Below are positions 40,580 to 54,021 of a stretch of 64,000 nt of DNA, piece by piece. The notes under the pieces are model-generated. The model did no database searches. It was not told the origin of the DNA and saw only the letters and a program-made list of their open reading frames with translations. Within the stretch, counting starts at the first letter, position 1. Each line of letters begins with the position of its first letter. The stretch is from NCBI RefSeq assembly GCF_023053635.1, contig NC_086178.1, positions 47,700,726-47,764,725 of the forward strand, given 5' to 3'. This stretch comes from Elgaria multicarinata webbii (lineage: Eukaryota > Chordata > Lepidosauria > Squamata > Anguidae). The translations under genes and the position numbers were made by a program.

Positions 40580-40690
40580 CCTCTCCAATTGTTTTGGACA
40601 GTAACTCCAATCAGCTCCCAGCCTAATGGCCAGGAATACTGGGAGTTGTAGTTCAAAATATCTGGAGGGCACTAGGCTGGGGAACGCTGG
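40580..40690. repeat. Palindromic short element
   Basis: Member of the 21622-21729 family: TAACTCCAATCAGCTCCCAG is answered by CTGGGAGTTGTAGTTCAAAA, with GGCCAGG at the centre. Confidence 0.65.
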
Positions 40691-43600
40691 CCTATGAACT
40701 TTGGCTGGGCTCATACTCTTGCACACAACTACCCTAAGTTAGGCTAAGAAGCAGTAGATTAGTAGCAGATGTGGGATATGAATTTGGAATTTAAATGCTG
40801 TAAAAGCATCTCCAACTGTGTGACACACAGAGAGAAACTAACAAATTAAAAACTTGCCAAGAAAACTGACATAGTCAGAAGATAGGAATGTAGTTTAGTG
40901 GAGGCTGGGTAAATCAGGCACTTTCTTAAAATCACAATCTGAGAACATACAAAGCTTTATGAAATACCCACAGACATGCAAATACTCAACTTGGGCACAT
41001 ATGTGTGTACATCACATCTTGGAAACACTACCTGCTTCTACATGAGATAACAGCTCCAAGCTAGATTACAGTTCTTTGTAGAAAGTTGTGCAGCCTTTAG
41101 ATTCCAAACATCCCTACAGGATTTCAGTGGGAGTCAGATGTCTAACTGCAAATACCTGTGCCACTGGGAAAACTCGCTCAAAACAGCTTGCAAAACAGCA
41201 GCAAGGGAGAGTGTCTAATCAGTGTTCATGGGTAGGGCTACTATCTACTTTGAGCATTGCAGCAACAGCATTTGTTCCAAGGAAAAATGTCCTGAAAGAA
41301 GCTGTAGTGTCCGGGCATTTCCCTTACCTTTTAAACTAAATCTGAAATCCACAACTCAGTCACCTGAGTGTGTACTTAGTTCTCCAGAAGGAAAACAAGG
41401 GACAAGGTTGGGAGCTTAAAAAGAACAAGATTTAAAGCAAATCCATACATTTGGGCCGGGCCAACATGCTTGCCACAAACTTTGCATGGATCAGGTATGG
41501 GCGCCATTAGGACATAAAGCTGGGCCTGGAATTGGTATATAAAACTGTATGATTTTAAAGAGTAATCAAGAAGGTATATACTTGATCACAGTAATTGGTT
41601 TACTGTGTGGAAAACTGGGGTATGCTGTATGTTTTGCCACAAGGTTAAGCCAGGATAGACTAGAGGAGTATGTTCTCTGCAACAGCCAACACTTGAATAT
41701 TCATGTCACTATTCAAGATGTGTCACTACCTCAGATAGCAGGGCTTGATAGGAAAACAATGTGGCATCTGCCCTTCTGTGGAATAGAAAGTACTTCTGTT
41801 GGCACATGTGGCCACTGCTCAGACCTGTAGAACAAACAAATCTGCCCTGTAACCCCAAGTGGAATAATATGGCCAGGAAGCAGCATGTTAACTACGCAAC
41901 ACCCTTTCCAATGTATTTTAATAAAACACTATAGAGTTTCAGGGGAAAGGCGCTGGCATTGCAGGCTTAACCAGGACCAACAGCCTCGGCAAGTTGCAAA
42001 GTCAGAATAGTTGTGCGGTGCTCCCCTTATTAACACAATCAGCAGCATACCGATATATGATCGATCATGTAACTTCCACCCTTCTTCATACGTGATCTGG
42101 CGCCACATGACTGAACAGTTTTTCTGGCTCTGATTCCTTTTTTTAGACCTTCCCATTAGCTCGGTACGAGTTTAGTGTTCTAAGCTATGCTCCGGAAAGG
42201 CCTAGTTCAAGTCAAGAAGTTTGGGTGCTATAACCTCATTCAGTGCCTGCTTGACAGGAATGTAACCTTGCAGCACAGCTGCTGGTTTCATCATGCCCAC
42301 AGAAGCTGCACAGATTTGCATAGCAGTTAACACCAGAAACTCGAGACAGTGTATTTATGAACAAAATAGAAATCCTCCAGGAGTGAATTACTGCTTTGTC
42401 ATTAATTTAGAGAAATAAAGGGTATCCTCATAAGTTCATGTCAGGTCAGAAAGGGCTGTTGCTAGCAAACTAGTAAAGAGTTACTAGGTTACTTGATGCA
42501 TTCTCTAGTAATAAATTCAAGATGTCAAGGGTTAATAAATTCTAAAAACTGACCTACTCTTTTACAAAGCATTTTTTATTATAAAATTACAAGAGACAAC
42601 ACACATCAAAAACTGGTGGCAGCTACTATTAAGATTGAGAAGTGGTGGAGTGGGAGGAATAAAAACGGATTATAAACAAGCAAGGCATTGCATGCAAACA
42701 CTTCTAATGAGGCAGGAACAGTACTCTCAGTCAATCTGAGACACCAAACATACTACCTACACTCCACACCTGGGTTTAGGCTGGGTTGAGCAAAAGACAT
42801 GTAAGAACTCCACCTTTTTGACTTCACAGTGCCCTGAAAGGGATGGCACTGTAACTGAAGACAGAATGGGGACTGGTTCTGATGGAAACGTCAGTTTCTC
42901 TCTACTTACAAGCACTGAATATATCTGGGTTGTATCTAATGTCTACTTAGAGTAGATCCATTGCAAAGAATGGGACTTAAGTTAGACTACCACTGAAAAC
43001 TGAGAGGGTTCTACCCTTAAAGTGGGCCTAAAACTAAATTTAAATAAATTTAAAATAAAAATACAATCCTCTGACTACATCATGCAGAATGGTGAAAAGC
43101 TGAATTGTAAAAGATTAAGTTAAATAATTGTCTAACAGAGATTTAATACACCTTGTCTGATGATACAGGCAAATATTCCTCTTTATAAGCAAACAAATGC
43201 AACAAAGAAAGACTGGCTTTTAAGATATCCTATCCACCATGGAATCAATTAAATACTAGGATGTTCACCAAAGATGATAGCACTGTGATACATTAAAAAT
43301 ATAGAAACAAATCACTGGGATAGTGGAGGTGGGGTAACACAGGTATCTGGACAACACTTCTTCCTTCGCAGTACAAAGAAGGGATCGGGTGAAGCTTCTA
43401 GACTACAGAAAATAGCTGTGAGTGAAGTAGGCATGCGGAAAGAATAACTATTCTGCATCAAAAGGTAGCACTGCTTAAAGGTTTGTCATAAAAATAATAA
43501 ATAAAATTCAAGGTTGGTGACTGGTAAAAAAAAAGGCTACAAGGCCATTTGACTGGGGTCTTCTCCATTGGACTCTGGACAATGAGCCACTCTCAGCAGG

Positions 43601-45040
43601 AAGGGTATGGATAATGGGGAAGCAGGGAGCAACAGCTGTAATATCAGAGAGGACAATGGCAGGAAACTAGTTTTTCACTGGATGAAAAAAAGAGGGTTTA
43701 GAAACCCAAGGTGCAATGAACAGAAAGAAAGGCACTACTGTATACCCAGACAGTTGGTCAAAATGAAGCAGCATTCAAAGGTTATTAAGTGAGAAGACCT
43801 GTGATCTTTAATGCTGCTGTACATAGCTGAAGCTAGAAAGAGGCACTCTTCTAGAAGAGGTTAGACAAATATTATTGGACACATTGAGGATTTATAAGGG
43901 ACGAGGACAGGTAGCTGGGAAACTGGAGGTGAAATAGCCGCAAATCACATGGGAAAGCTAGAATTCTAAAGAAGTTAGGGCAACTCTGAAGTCATTTTTT
44001 TGAGCTATTCATTGAGATAATGAACAAAGACATGAAGAATTAATGTCAGAAACAGACAACAGGCAAAGTGCATGGAAGCTGGCCAACTTTGTGTGTCAGA
44101 TTTATGCATGGCCATTCCAGAATCACAGAAATCCGCATCTTCAGTCATTTCTTCCATGCTTCTCTGTGTGCATTTTAAAGACAAGACTTGGGGAAACATC
44201 ATTAGCTTTCCCTGATTGTTTCTGTTTGAAAACATGACATAACAGTGCTAAGTCTGTCTTCTATATCTTAAAAGAGGGTGCTAGAGGACAAGGGAGTTTC
44301 AAGCTACCAGATAAGTTAAAAATGAAGCAACCTGACTTCAAATGAGGGGAAGTCATCACTGATTCATTTGTATGATCTTCCAGAAAGAGTGCAAGGTAAT
44401 GCTGGCTGTGAGCAGAAAGGAATTATAATGGAATATTCAGGTACCTGAAAAAGAAACTAACTTGGCTCCATGGGAAGTTACATCTAGAAAGGGCAGCCAG
44501 TTTAATCAAGTACTAGGGCCCACAATAGAATAATATAATGTGCACACATTCCAATTAAACTAATCATAAATCTACATTAATATAATGGATGTCAGGCCAA
44601 AATTAGTGACAAAGTTGTTGTCTTCATTGCTGTTACTTCCACTGGTATACTGCCAAATACAAATGATTGTTTTTTTAAGTTTATAATAATTTTATTGATT
44701 GAGTTGTTATCAGGCTTTAGCAAAGGAAACATTTTCTCTGAAGTGTATACAAGTGCTGCAAGAAACCCCAAAATATTGCAGGGTGAATTGATTTCAATCA
44801 TGCTGAAATCAGCAAAAAAGGACTGTTTTCAATTATTGATGCAAATAATGTTTCCCATTTCAAAATCCATGTATTTCCTTTGCAAGCATGTATACTAATT
44901 GGTTACTATAAAAACAATTTAAACATATTGGTTTGTAACTAAATACAACCAAGGGGCATAATTCAAAACTTTTAAGAACACAGCCCATTGGCACTGCAGA
45001 ATTATTTCAGCCTACGCATGCAAGGAAATTAAGAGGGCAA
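40691..45040 (-). other. HDLBP intron 1, stretch without recognisable elements
   Basis: 4.3 kb of AT-rich sequence. Apart from a short repeat remnant at about 42925-42980 I find no gene, RNA gene or clear mobile element. Confidence 0.5.
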
Positions 45041-45158
45041 TTCTATCCATGTTTAGACAGGAAAAAAGGCCTACAACTTCCATCACCCCTCAGACAGCAT
45101 GACTTGCTGAGGGATACTGGAAGTTGTAGGCCCTTTTCTGTCTAAACATGCATAGGAT
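45041..45158. repeat. Long palindrome (about 50-bp arms)
   Basis: TATCCATGTTTAGACAGG near 45043-45061 is answered by TGTCTAAACATGCATAGG near 45139-45156. Inside, GGCCTACAACTTCC answers GGAAGTTGTAGGCC. It is a long-arm version of the CTCCCA palindromic family, also seen diverged at 372-456. Confidence 0.8.
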
Positions 45159-47144
45159 TATATCCTAAATTTACTTTAAGGCAAAGGCTGAAAACCTATG
45201 CATACTTATTTGGAAGCAAAATACAGTGAATAAAGTGAATATCTGAGCAGAGATGCACAGGACTGGACAGTATTCATAACTTCCCATAAGCAAGGGATAG
45301 TAGTTACTAGACAACATAGAACTTTACAATTAGACGAAAAATGCTATTTAGCAGAGTTATCAGATATACTCATTATTTGGAAATAAACACATAACAAAGC
45401 TCAAGAGTTTAGTGCAGCTCTATTCTTTGCCCTCCAATATCACACATATGGGGATCCTGGTAATACATAATCTGGTATTTCCTAGATTCTTGTTACTCTG
45501 TGGGTGTAGTAGAAATCTCATAAAAATACAATTCATGACTTTCCATTTCCCCCCTCCCAACTGGGGACCCCCCCTCCTTCTTTTATACTTAGACAAGGGC
45601 AATTTTAACTCAATGTATATGCTAGTCATAATACAGTTTTTAAGAAATTACAAGAGAAGGATTTAATATGGCTGTATTCAATTCAAATTCCCTTCATTTT
45701 TAAAGGCTATGTTTAAAAATAATTTACTATAATTTTTTTTAAAAAAACTAATCTAAATTTCTTTTTATTTGTACTTTGTATGGATTTTTTCCTGTTCTAC
45801 AACTGGCAGATTTCAGATAGTGGAGATTCAGAATTACATTTTATCTTAATCCAGCAGGAGGGTCAAATAACTCTTCGCTTAAAATCCTCAAGTGACATAG
45901 CAAAAAGGTAAATAATAGTTAGCATTACTTCTCTCTTAACTGAGACACCCATTCAACTCTACTTTTGCAACACAATCATGTTATCTGTGACTCTGTGCCT
46001 TGTCTTGATTTTTATTTTAGGGTGAAGGCCATGCTGCTCCTGTGCAACAAGCTTTCTCTCCCTCAACAGTTCCTTTTTCTATGCAGTTCCAGTGACCAAA
46101 AGCTTTAAGATTCTGTCATTAGTAGCTACTATAATAACTGTCAGAAAAAACAACAAAACCCCAACATTTCATAGCTTTACATGCTATTTCTAATTGTATT
46201 ACACCAGCCCACTTTCTAACTTTCCTTTCCTTATGAATACTAGAAGCCTTTTCAGTTTGTTTAAAAGTAGATCTTTTAAAATTTTGTAATAATAAAAAAG
46301 TTAGACATGGTTTTGTTTATAATAAAACAACTGCAGGGATTCCCCCAAATATCTTATACTGTACTAGCTAGAAGCTAACTATTCCTGGAAACTTGGCTAC
46401 TGCTAAGTATGATAGTGGGAGGTGTTTCTTTTTTTATTTAACCAAAAAAAGAAGAAGCGTGCTTCAAGGATCAGAAGTTGAGATTATCAGCAAGTGGAGG
46501 ATCAGACTTCTGAGGTTACAGCGCCCTGAGACAAGACATCATTCAAGCTCACTTATTTCCCATTTTAGCCAAAGAACTATAGAGCAGGAAGAATTAGAAT
46601 AGGCATACAGAAAGAAAGTTCATTTTTTTAAGCCCACCACAATATTCTTCTGTAAAAGACCCAAGAAAATGAAGATACAGTAATGCTCTCACACTGCTTC
46701 TGTCAATGGAGTTTGTGACAGAAAATATCTTGGTGGATTGTGCTGTTTATTTCATTTACAGCAGATGGGGAGAGATACTTCACATGCATATGAACTCCCT
46801 TTCCTCTGACATGGAAAAAAGGAAGTTCTAAGAGGTAGAGGATGACTGATATTGTGATGGCTATTGAACAAAGGAGATGAAAGGTGGAAGAGGGCACTGA
46901 ATTCAGAGCATTCATTGCTGGCAATCCTCAAATCTACTTTGCAGTGTCATAAGGCTCAACCAGCACCACAAAAATGTATGAGGACAGAAATCTCAAGAGC
47001 AAGGATATAAGAAAACAACAAAGAGGAACTCAAGGGACTGCAGAACTGGGCATACGACCATAAAAGCCTCAAATGAGAGTGGAAGGAGTAGGAGATATAT
47101 GCACTTAGATTTCCTGTGAAAATCTAAGACCTGAATACCAACAA
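45159..47144 (-). other. HDLBP intron 1, stretch without recognisable elements
   Basis: About 2 kb of AT-rich DNA. Nothing recognisable apart from short A/T homopolymers. Confidence 0.5.
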
Positions 47145-47393
47145 GATGTAGTGATGGCCACCAAATTTGGATGGTTTTCAAAGGCAACAAATTCATGGAG
47201 GGTAAGGCTATCAATGGCTATATGCTACCTCCAGTAACAGAGGCAGCATGCCTAGGTACACCAGTTGCTGGGGAACATGGGTGGGAGGCTGCTGTTACAC
47301 TCATTTCCTGCCGCACTCATGTCCTGCTTGTGGGTTTCCTGTAGGCAGTCAGATGGTACCCTTCGTCTGATCCAGCATTGCTCTTCTTATGTT
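47145..47393 (+). repeat. CR1 3' fragment
   Basis: GATGTAGTGATGGCCACCAA, then ACACCAGTTGCTGGGGAACA and TGATCCAGCATTGCTCTTCT. This is the same CR1 subfamily as 58745-58890 and 61440-62168. Confidence 0.7.
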
Positions 47394-48626
47394 CACAAAC
47401 TCTAATGGGGGAAAATGGTACATAGAAGCTTCAATACATTTTAAAAATTGGCCTCTAGCAACTGACTCCTGTTATTTTTATAGAAATTATTTGCGTTCAA
47501 AAGACAAAAGCAAACCACAGTTCTAGGCATAATTTAGATTTTCAACAGTCTTTTCAATGACAAAGGGCAAATTATGTGCTGTACTAATTTGAAGGGTTGG
47601 TGTTTTGTTAATAGAAGCTATTACATGGCATTAAATGCACTACAAGAAGAAATGAAATAGCATACACTTCGGCATCCAGCTGATTCCTACAAGGTCAAAC
47701 AGAACAAGCATTCCCAATCCCTATCAATTTGCTCTCCGCAAAATTAAAAGACCTAAGACTGCGTAACACACTTCACCCAGGCAGCCTCATGTTACGATTA
47801 TTGAGGCTGCAATCCTAAACACACTTGGGTGGATCCTGGATCTGCCTTTCTGTAATGGAAGGGCTCTGCTCATGGCAAATGCTTCCACATGATTGTCGGG
47901 GATCTCCCCTCTACCACAGTTCATCCAATTCACCAGGCTCCCCCAACCTTCTGTATAGCATTTTCAGTGGGGTGCAGGGAGGAGGGGTATAAGGAAGTCT
48001 GCTTCCACTAGTCCAGTTGCACGTCCCTAAATCTGGATCCAACTCAGTTACTACAGTAAGCTCTATTGAACACAGTAGGACTTAAAGTGATTCCTTAAAA
48101 GAGTTGTATTCTAAACTGGAGACCAAGTTAATCAATGGGATTGCAGTGTATTTTACTCTCTCACCCACTATTTCTGCTTATTGTGACGTTTTCTGCCTCC
48201 TTTTCATAAACAGCAAGTGTCTTACCATCACAATCCTGACAAAAGAAATTTTCATCTCATTTAGAATAAATCCACAACTGGGTAGCCTTCAGATACTTTC
48301 GCAATTGTTTCTTTGCAAACTTTTGAAACTTAACACACCTCTTTTGGACAATCAGAGTAAAATTCCTAAACATATTTCAGATAAAAGCTATGCATTAAAA
48401 TTACATTTAGACTCTATTGTTATTCTCTGAAGTATTATGCACATCAAGTGTTACATTAATAAATGTTAATTTTTTAAAAAGCAGATATGGTTGTCCCACT
48501 ATGAAGATATCATACAATCAAGTTCATGTGTTTCTGGCCTAGTTCTCACAATCAGCAGAAGAGGTAATAAAATTGTGCCTGGACTGAACCAATTCAGGCA
48601 ACAGGTGAGGAATAAGATGTTAGAAT

Positions 48627-48628
<2 letters not shown>

Positions 48629-48698
<70 letters not shown>
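48629..48698. repeat. (TC)n(AC)n(AG)n compound microsatellite
   Basis: 30 nt of TC, about 18 nt of AC and about 22 nt of AG follow each other. The TC and AG arms are complementary, so the tract is an imperfect hairpin with an AC loop. Confidence 0.95.
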
Positions 48699-48699
<1 letters not shown>

Positions 48700-49709
48700 A
48701 AGCTAACATATATCAGAGAGACAACCGTGACACCTTGCTTTTATGTGCAGCAAAAAAGAAAGAAAAGAAGTGTACTGAGGAACATTCCATCATGGGAGCC
48801 TCCACCTGTAGTCTCAAATGGTACAGTTAGACACAGGCTTATTACTTAGCTGGCTGCATGTAAGAACTAGACCTTTATCTTGCTAGATTAATTACAGCTA
48901 ATCTGTAGTATGTGTCCCTTCCCAAAGACTTTCATCCTTCCATTTTGGCCCAGCCTCCATTTTGCCTGTCCATCTCAGAAACACTGTATATCACACAGGT
49001 AGGCAACCTGGAGCTCTCCAGTTGTTTCAGACTACAATTCCCATAAGCTCTGACCACTGGCCATGCCGCCTGAGGCTTCTGGGATACCATATTTATTACA
49101 TATGTCAAAATGTATAGAGCAATGGCTCCAAGTCACTTGCTCTTTCTTCTTCCCTTTCGTAACCACAACTGGGTCCAAAAGAGCTCAGGAGATGAAGGTA
49201 CAGGAGCTTAGAAAATGGGGAGACGACAGAAGCGCCGCAGGGGGCTCAGGCAATGGGAGAGGGCAGGGAGCAGCAAAAGATTGACCTAAGGTGTTAGTAG
49301 AAGCTGCTGGGATGTAGTTTTTGGGAAGCAGAGAAACTATAGTAGCAGGTGCATTATGTAGGCTAGGTACAGAAACTGGCAATCCCAGAGCCCAATCTGG
49401 CCCCATGTAGACAAATGGTCCTCCAGCTGCCAATCCAGAGGCAAGAGGAGCATGTGGTTATGCCAGTGAGACTTGGGGTGTCTAACTGAGAGAGATGGGT
49501 CTTCCATCAACGGCAACTCGAAGTGGCCCTCTTGGAAAACTAATTGCAGATGGGGGCTGTAAACAATTTGGGATAGGGGAGAGAAAGAAGGAAGCCCTGT
49601 GTACTTTTTGTATCTGTTGACATAATCAACCAGTCTTTTGAATCAGCATATAGGCTTGGTTTTCTTTGACTCTTTTCTCTCTTTGTTCCCCAAATTCCAT
49701 CACTTTACA

Positions 49710-49962
49710 ACAGAGGTGGGCAACACAAAGACCCCTGTTTTAGTGGCCCCATGGTATTTCCTGCCACTGAAACCATGCTGCTGGCAAAAACTACAGCGAT
49801 TTTGCCTGTAAGCAAGGAATGTGCTACTGCAAAACTACTGTACATTTGGCCACTGCAATAAATTTGGCAGCAGTGGGGGCAGGGGGCAGCTTTTTTGTGT
49901 GTAAAAAAATAGGTCTTCCCTTCTGTCCCCTTGGCGAAAACATTGGTTCACACTCCTGTTGC
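49710..49962. mobile_element. hAT-like non-autonomous element, diverged
   Basis: The left end CAGAGGTGGGCAACAC and right end GGTTCACACTCCTG are inverted and of the CAGGGGTGG hAT type. The interior is non-coding. No convincing 8-bp duplication. Confidence 0.45.
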
Positions 49963-50142
49963 AAGTCTTAAAGTAATGCACCTTTCTCCTCTGTAGTTAT
50001 CCAGTCTCTTCCACCACTGTCAAGAACTCTGCCACTAAATCAGTCACCTATTTTGTAATTCTGGCCATGTAATGTTCCTACATTGCCTTCCTGCCTACTC
50101 AAGTCCAGCCCAAACTCCTTATTCTGCTCTCATATGTCAATA

Positions 50143-50166
50143 TATATATATATATATATATATATT
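50143..50166. repeat. (TA)n microsatellite
   Basis: About 24 nt of TA units inside HDLBP intron 1. Confidence 0.9.
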
Positions 50167-50218
50167 GGTGCTGTATTCATGCATACAGCACCACCCACTT
50201 TATTCCCTCAAACCCTAC

Positions 50219-50560
50219 TGCAGGGATGAGCAGAAGATAGATCTATATATACTAGATCTTTGGGTGATTTGCAGTAGATCAGTAAGAGTTCCTGGACTAC
50301 CAATTGTTTAATGGTGCCAAAACAAGATTACTCCCTCCACCATCCTAAATTACACTGCTGACTTATCCCTGGCTAGGGATAACCATCAGTGGATTTTTGT
50401 ATGGAAGGACTGTGAGATCTGTTCAGACCTGGTACACAAAACAATTCCAATTTTTAAAATTCCAAGTGTATGACTTTTGCACCAGGCTCCGGTTAGTGGA
50501 TCACAAGTTTTAGTAAAAGAAAAAGGTTCTATAAGCCTGAAGTTTAGCCACTCCTTGCTT
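50219..50560 (+). repeat. hAT-like family copy A
   Basis: GCAGGGATGAGCAGAAGATA, then AGATCTTTGGGTGATTTGCA, GTGGATTTTTGTATGG, and AAGTGTATGACTTTTGCACC with AGGCTCCGGTTAGTGGATC. The same string of words recurs in order at 54274-54600. The left end resembles a CAGGGGTGGGCAGAAGG hAT terminus. Confidence 0.6.
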
Positions 50561-50948
50561 TCTTTTATGCCTGGAACTGCCTCTGAGGACAATTGAGGAG
50601 CAAGAACTCCCTCCTACATTAGCTATCAGATAACACCATGATACAATTAACATTGCTGGTTTTTAACGATATTGTGTTGAAAAGCTGCCTTGCGAGGGTT
50701 TTTTACTCTAGAAGGCGATCTATAAATATTTAAATAAATTGTTGAGGACTATGGCAATATGCCATATGCAAATATTTTATTTTACACGTGGCCTTCCACC
50801 TTAGGAACTCTGTTGGTCCTCATATCAAAGTTTACTCTAGGCATTTGAAAGCGACAACCACAACTAAAAAGCAAACACAGGACTATTTTAAAATGTGCTT
50901 TTTAAAAAAGTTTTATATAGTCAAATTTGGATTTGACTCTGCCATGCA

Positions 50949-51010
50949 GTTTATTTATTTCATTTCTATACCGCCCAATAGCCGAAGCTCTCTGGGCGGT
51001 TCACAAGCTC
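50949..51010. repeat. Fragment of the 'ATAGCCGAAGCTCTCTGGGCGGTT' repeat with internal duplication
   Basis: TTTATTTATTTCATTTCTAT, then CCGCCCAATAGCCGAAGC and GCTCTCTGGGCGGTT. The last segment (AAGCTCTCTGGGCGGTT) is repeated in tandem at 51005-51021. Confidence 0.75.
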
Positions 51011-51995
51011 TCTGGGCGGTTAAGTTGTATAGGTTTGCTTTCAATGTTCAGTATGAAGTCATTAGAAAAACAAAAGCCAGTAGTGCTGGAGAGCATGCCC
51101 TTTTGTGCACTCATAGGTACCACCATTCCATCTATCAGGTTTCCTCTTAAAGCCCAGTATTTCATTACTTATTATGTTAATGAAGTGTCTGAACTCAACA
51201 GCTAGGCAAGGTAGCCCCTGTGCATCAACTACAAGATAACAGAACCTGGAGAAAAATGTCTGTCTCCTTTCTAGACAGCCATAGCTCCATTTTCTTTAAC
51301 AGCCATCTACAACCTGATGTATCGACTACAACTCCCGTCATCCCCAGCCAGCATGGATAGCTGCTCTGTAATGTCAACCACCACCTCCTCTATAAACTGT
51401 CTGGCAGTACTTCCCCCAAACCTAATAATTCCAATAAGCCTCCCCACTCCATTCCCTTTGGCTATGTGTGCACTTCTGCCAGCCCCAAAATGTCAACATG
51501 GCTAAATGCCAACTCAAAACTGTTCTCAGAGGGCTAATAGTGCTTAAATATGTGAAGGATTAGGCTGCAGGCTTATTGTCATGTTAATAAAATAGGAGCT
51601 CTCCCTCCCAAAGGTTGGACTTGCTAACCTTTCTACCCACATGCGATTAATTGGGGTCTATACATCACAAGTTATCCATCCTAAATTACAGACCATCCAC
51701 ATTTGAGTTTTCTCTCATAAAAACTTATCTTAAAAGGAGAAAGCTTTTAAGCAGGTGCTGAGAGGGTGGAAGCTTTGATTATGCAAAAGAGACACTGGTC
51801 ATTAGCCAAAACCACACAAAAAAAACCTTGCCACATCACAGTTGGTCAGCCATTTGGTCTGGTTCCCCTGCTGTCATGCAAGAGGTCATGATAACCTTAA
51901 AAAAATCACATTACTCTTAACAGTGCAGTCCTAGGAATGCCTACTCAGCATTAAGCTTCACTGAGTACATTGGGGCTCAGGTAAGAGTGTACCAT

Positions 51996-52304
51996 AAGGG
52001 TGAGAACCTCAGGCCCAGAGCCCCAATCCGACCTCCCAGAGTGCCCCAGAAGGACATGCCCCTTCCCCTAGCCCCCCTCCCCCCCCCGACCACCAATTGT
52101 TTGATAGTTTCTTCACTTTTGTGCAGTGTTTTCCCCTGTTCTAAAAGGTTGAAGTGACTCTCCTAAGGCAGTAGATTTAAGCTAAAATACGCTGGTAGTT
52201 TTTGGCATTTTGGCTCCACCTCTTTTACTTTGGAATGCTGGTCCCAAGAGCTTCTATGAAATAGGATTTGGACCTTCGGACTGAAAGACATTCAGCACCC
52301 GTGG
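51996..52304 (+). mobile_element. Second copy of the non-autonomous hAT family
   Basis: It aligns in order with 22040-22398: CACCAATTGTTTGATAGTTT, TTTTGTGCAGTGTTTTCCCC, GTTCTAAAAGGTTGAAGTG, TTTGGAATGCTGGTCCCAAG and GGATTTGGACC. The ends are eroded and no target duplication is evident. Confidence 0.7.
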
Positions 52305-52884
52305 TGTTCAGGACTGAACCCCAAGTTATGTATTTTTGGTATTTTACCTCAGAAAGTATACAATATAGTTGTAAACAAGAGTTCTAATACTGGAGGCAGT
52401 GTGGAAAACTGGAAATGATTTGTACATCTGTGGGCATGCTCTGTCATTCAGAACACCTGAGTACAGGTTCATCAATAAATAAAGGATATAAACCTCCTGT
52501 AGGAATTTCATCCCCTCAAAAAGGTGTTGTGTTATTTTCTTCTTCATGCAATTATTTAAAATTGATCCAGGTTACAGTGACTACAACACAGATGTTGACT
52601 ACTCATCACTGGAAAGATCACAACATTTAATATAATGGAACAAATATACAAACTCTGGGACACTCATAAGAAATATGCTTTCACAAAAATAGGAGTCAAA
52701 AATCAGATACTGAATGAAAAAAATAAGATTCGCAGAAGCCTGGTATGTTAAACAAGTATTCTATTAAGGGCCAATTCTATTCAACCACATATCTGCAAGA
52801 GTATACTTATCAAGGAAGCATACAGTTTATTTTTATTATTACATTGTAAACATCAATACCTAATGTACAGGGTCAGAACAGAGG

Positions 52885-53118
52885 GTAGGAGGTAGTCTTG
52901 TGTAGTGGCTAAAGTGTTGGACTGGGAGTTGGAGATCCGAGTTCTAGTCCCCACTCAGCCATAGAAACCCACTGGGTGACTTTGGGCCAGTCACAGACTC
53001 TCAGCCCAACCTACCTCACAGGGTTGTTGTGAGGATAAATGGAGAGGAGGAGGATTATGTATGATGCCTTGGAATGCTTGGAGGAAAAAAGGCAGGATAT
53101 AAATGCAATAATAAATTA
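52885..53118 (+). repeat. tRNA-derived SINE, + strand
   Basis: A-box-like TGTAGTGGCTAAAGTG (52901-52916), B-box-like GAGTTCTAGTCCCC (52939-52952), the body TGACTTTGGGCCAGTCACAG and GGGTTGTTGTGAGGATAA, and the tail GATATAAATGCAATAATAAA. The best-preserved of three copies. Confidence 0.85.
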
Positions 53119-54021
53119 TTTTTTAAAAATTGTGTTGTTCTGAAATGTGAAAAAATGTAAAAACCCTTTCTCCCTAAGTACAAAGTATTTTTTTAAACGT
53201 TGGCCATTCCCTCCCTGATGCCCCCCTCCCCAAAATCATTTAAAAATTAGTACGTGTTTACACCTGAGAAGTGTAGGTTGATCTCCCAACCATTCTGTTA
53301 TTCAGAGAGGAAAAACTTCAGACGTGTTCTGCAGAGTATCAGTGTCAGCACAGAGCCGAGTGTAATTTTCACAAATGCCACCTCAGCACTGCCTGTACCA
53401 GCGACCATTCACAGCTTCAGAGGGGGAAGGGAAAGGATAATCTTAAAGGGCTAGTAACCCTCCAAGAAGAGTTACAAACTATGAAGGGCCTGAATGTATG
53501 CTGAAGAATGCTATAGAAATGACATGAGGACAGCAATCTTTATTTGTCCGCTGCAGCTACAAGCATAACACCTTGAAAAAGCCAAGTCTTATTTGTTTTT
53601 AGGCAGGGTTTTATGATCTGAGGGCTTTTTTATTAAAGTTGTCCATCAGCATCAGCAACGCCAAAACAAAACACCATTTCTGATCTGCAGGACTCTACCA
53701 TAGAGCTAACCGAAATTTTCTAACTGCATCAAGTATTTTTTCTAAATCATGCACCAGACATGCAAAGGTACTCAGTTCAATAACCATCACTATTTGTGAT
53801 ATAAACCATGCTAAATCTGGTCTGGATAAGAATAGCAATAATTCACTTGTAAATCTGTAATTTAACACAAGGGAAAACTAGGAAAGATGGGCTAGCAGCA
53901 GACAGGCTCACTGGTGCCACTAGGGTTGGACCATGGGGCGCTGGTCCAAGGCCCCACAGCCCAGAGGACCCCCAAATAGCAGCACTGGCCACTACAATGT
54001 CTTGTGCGTATTTAACTTTAA

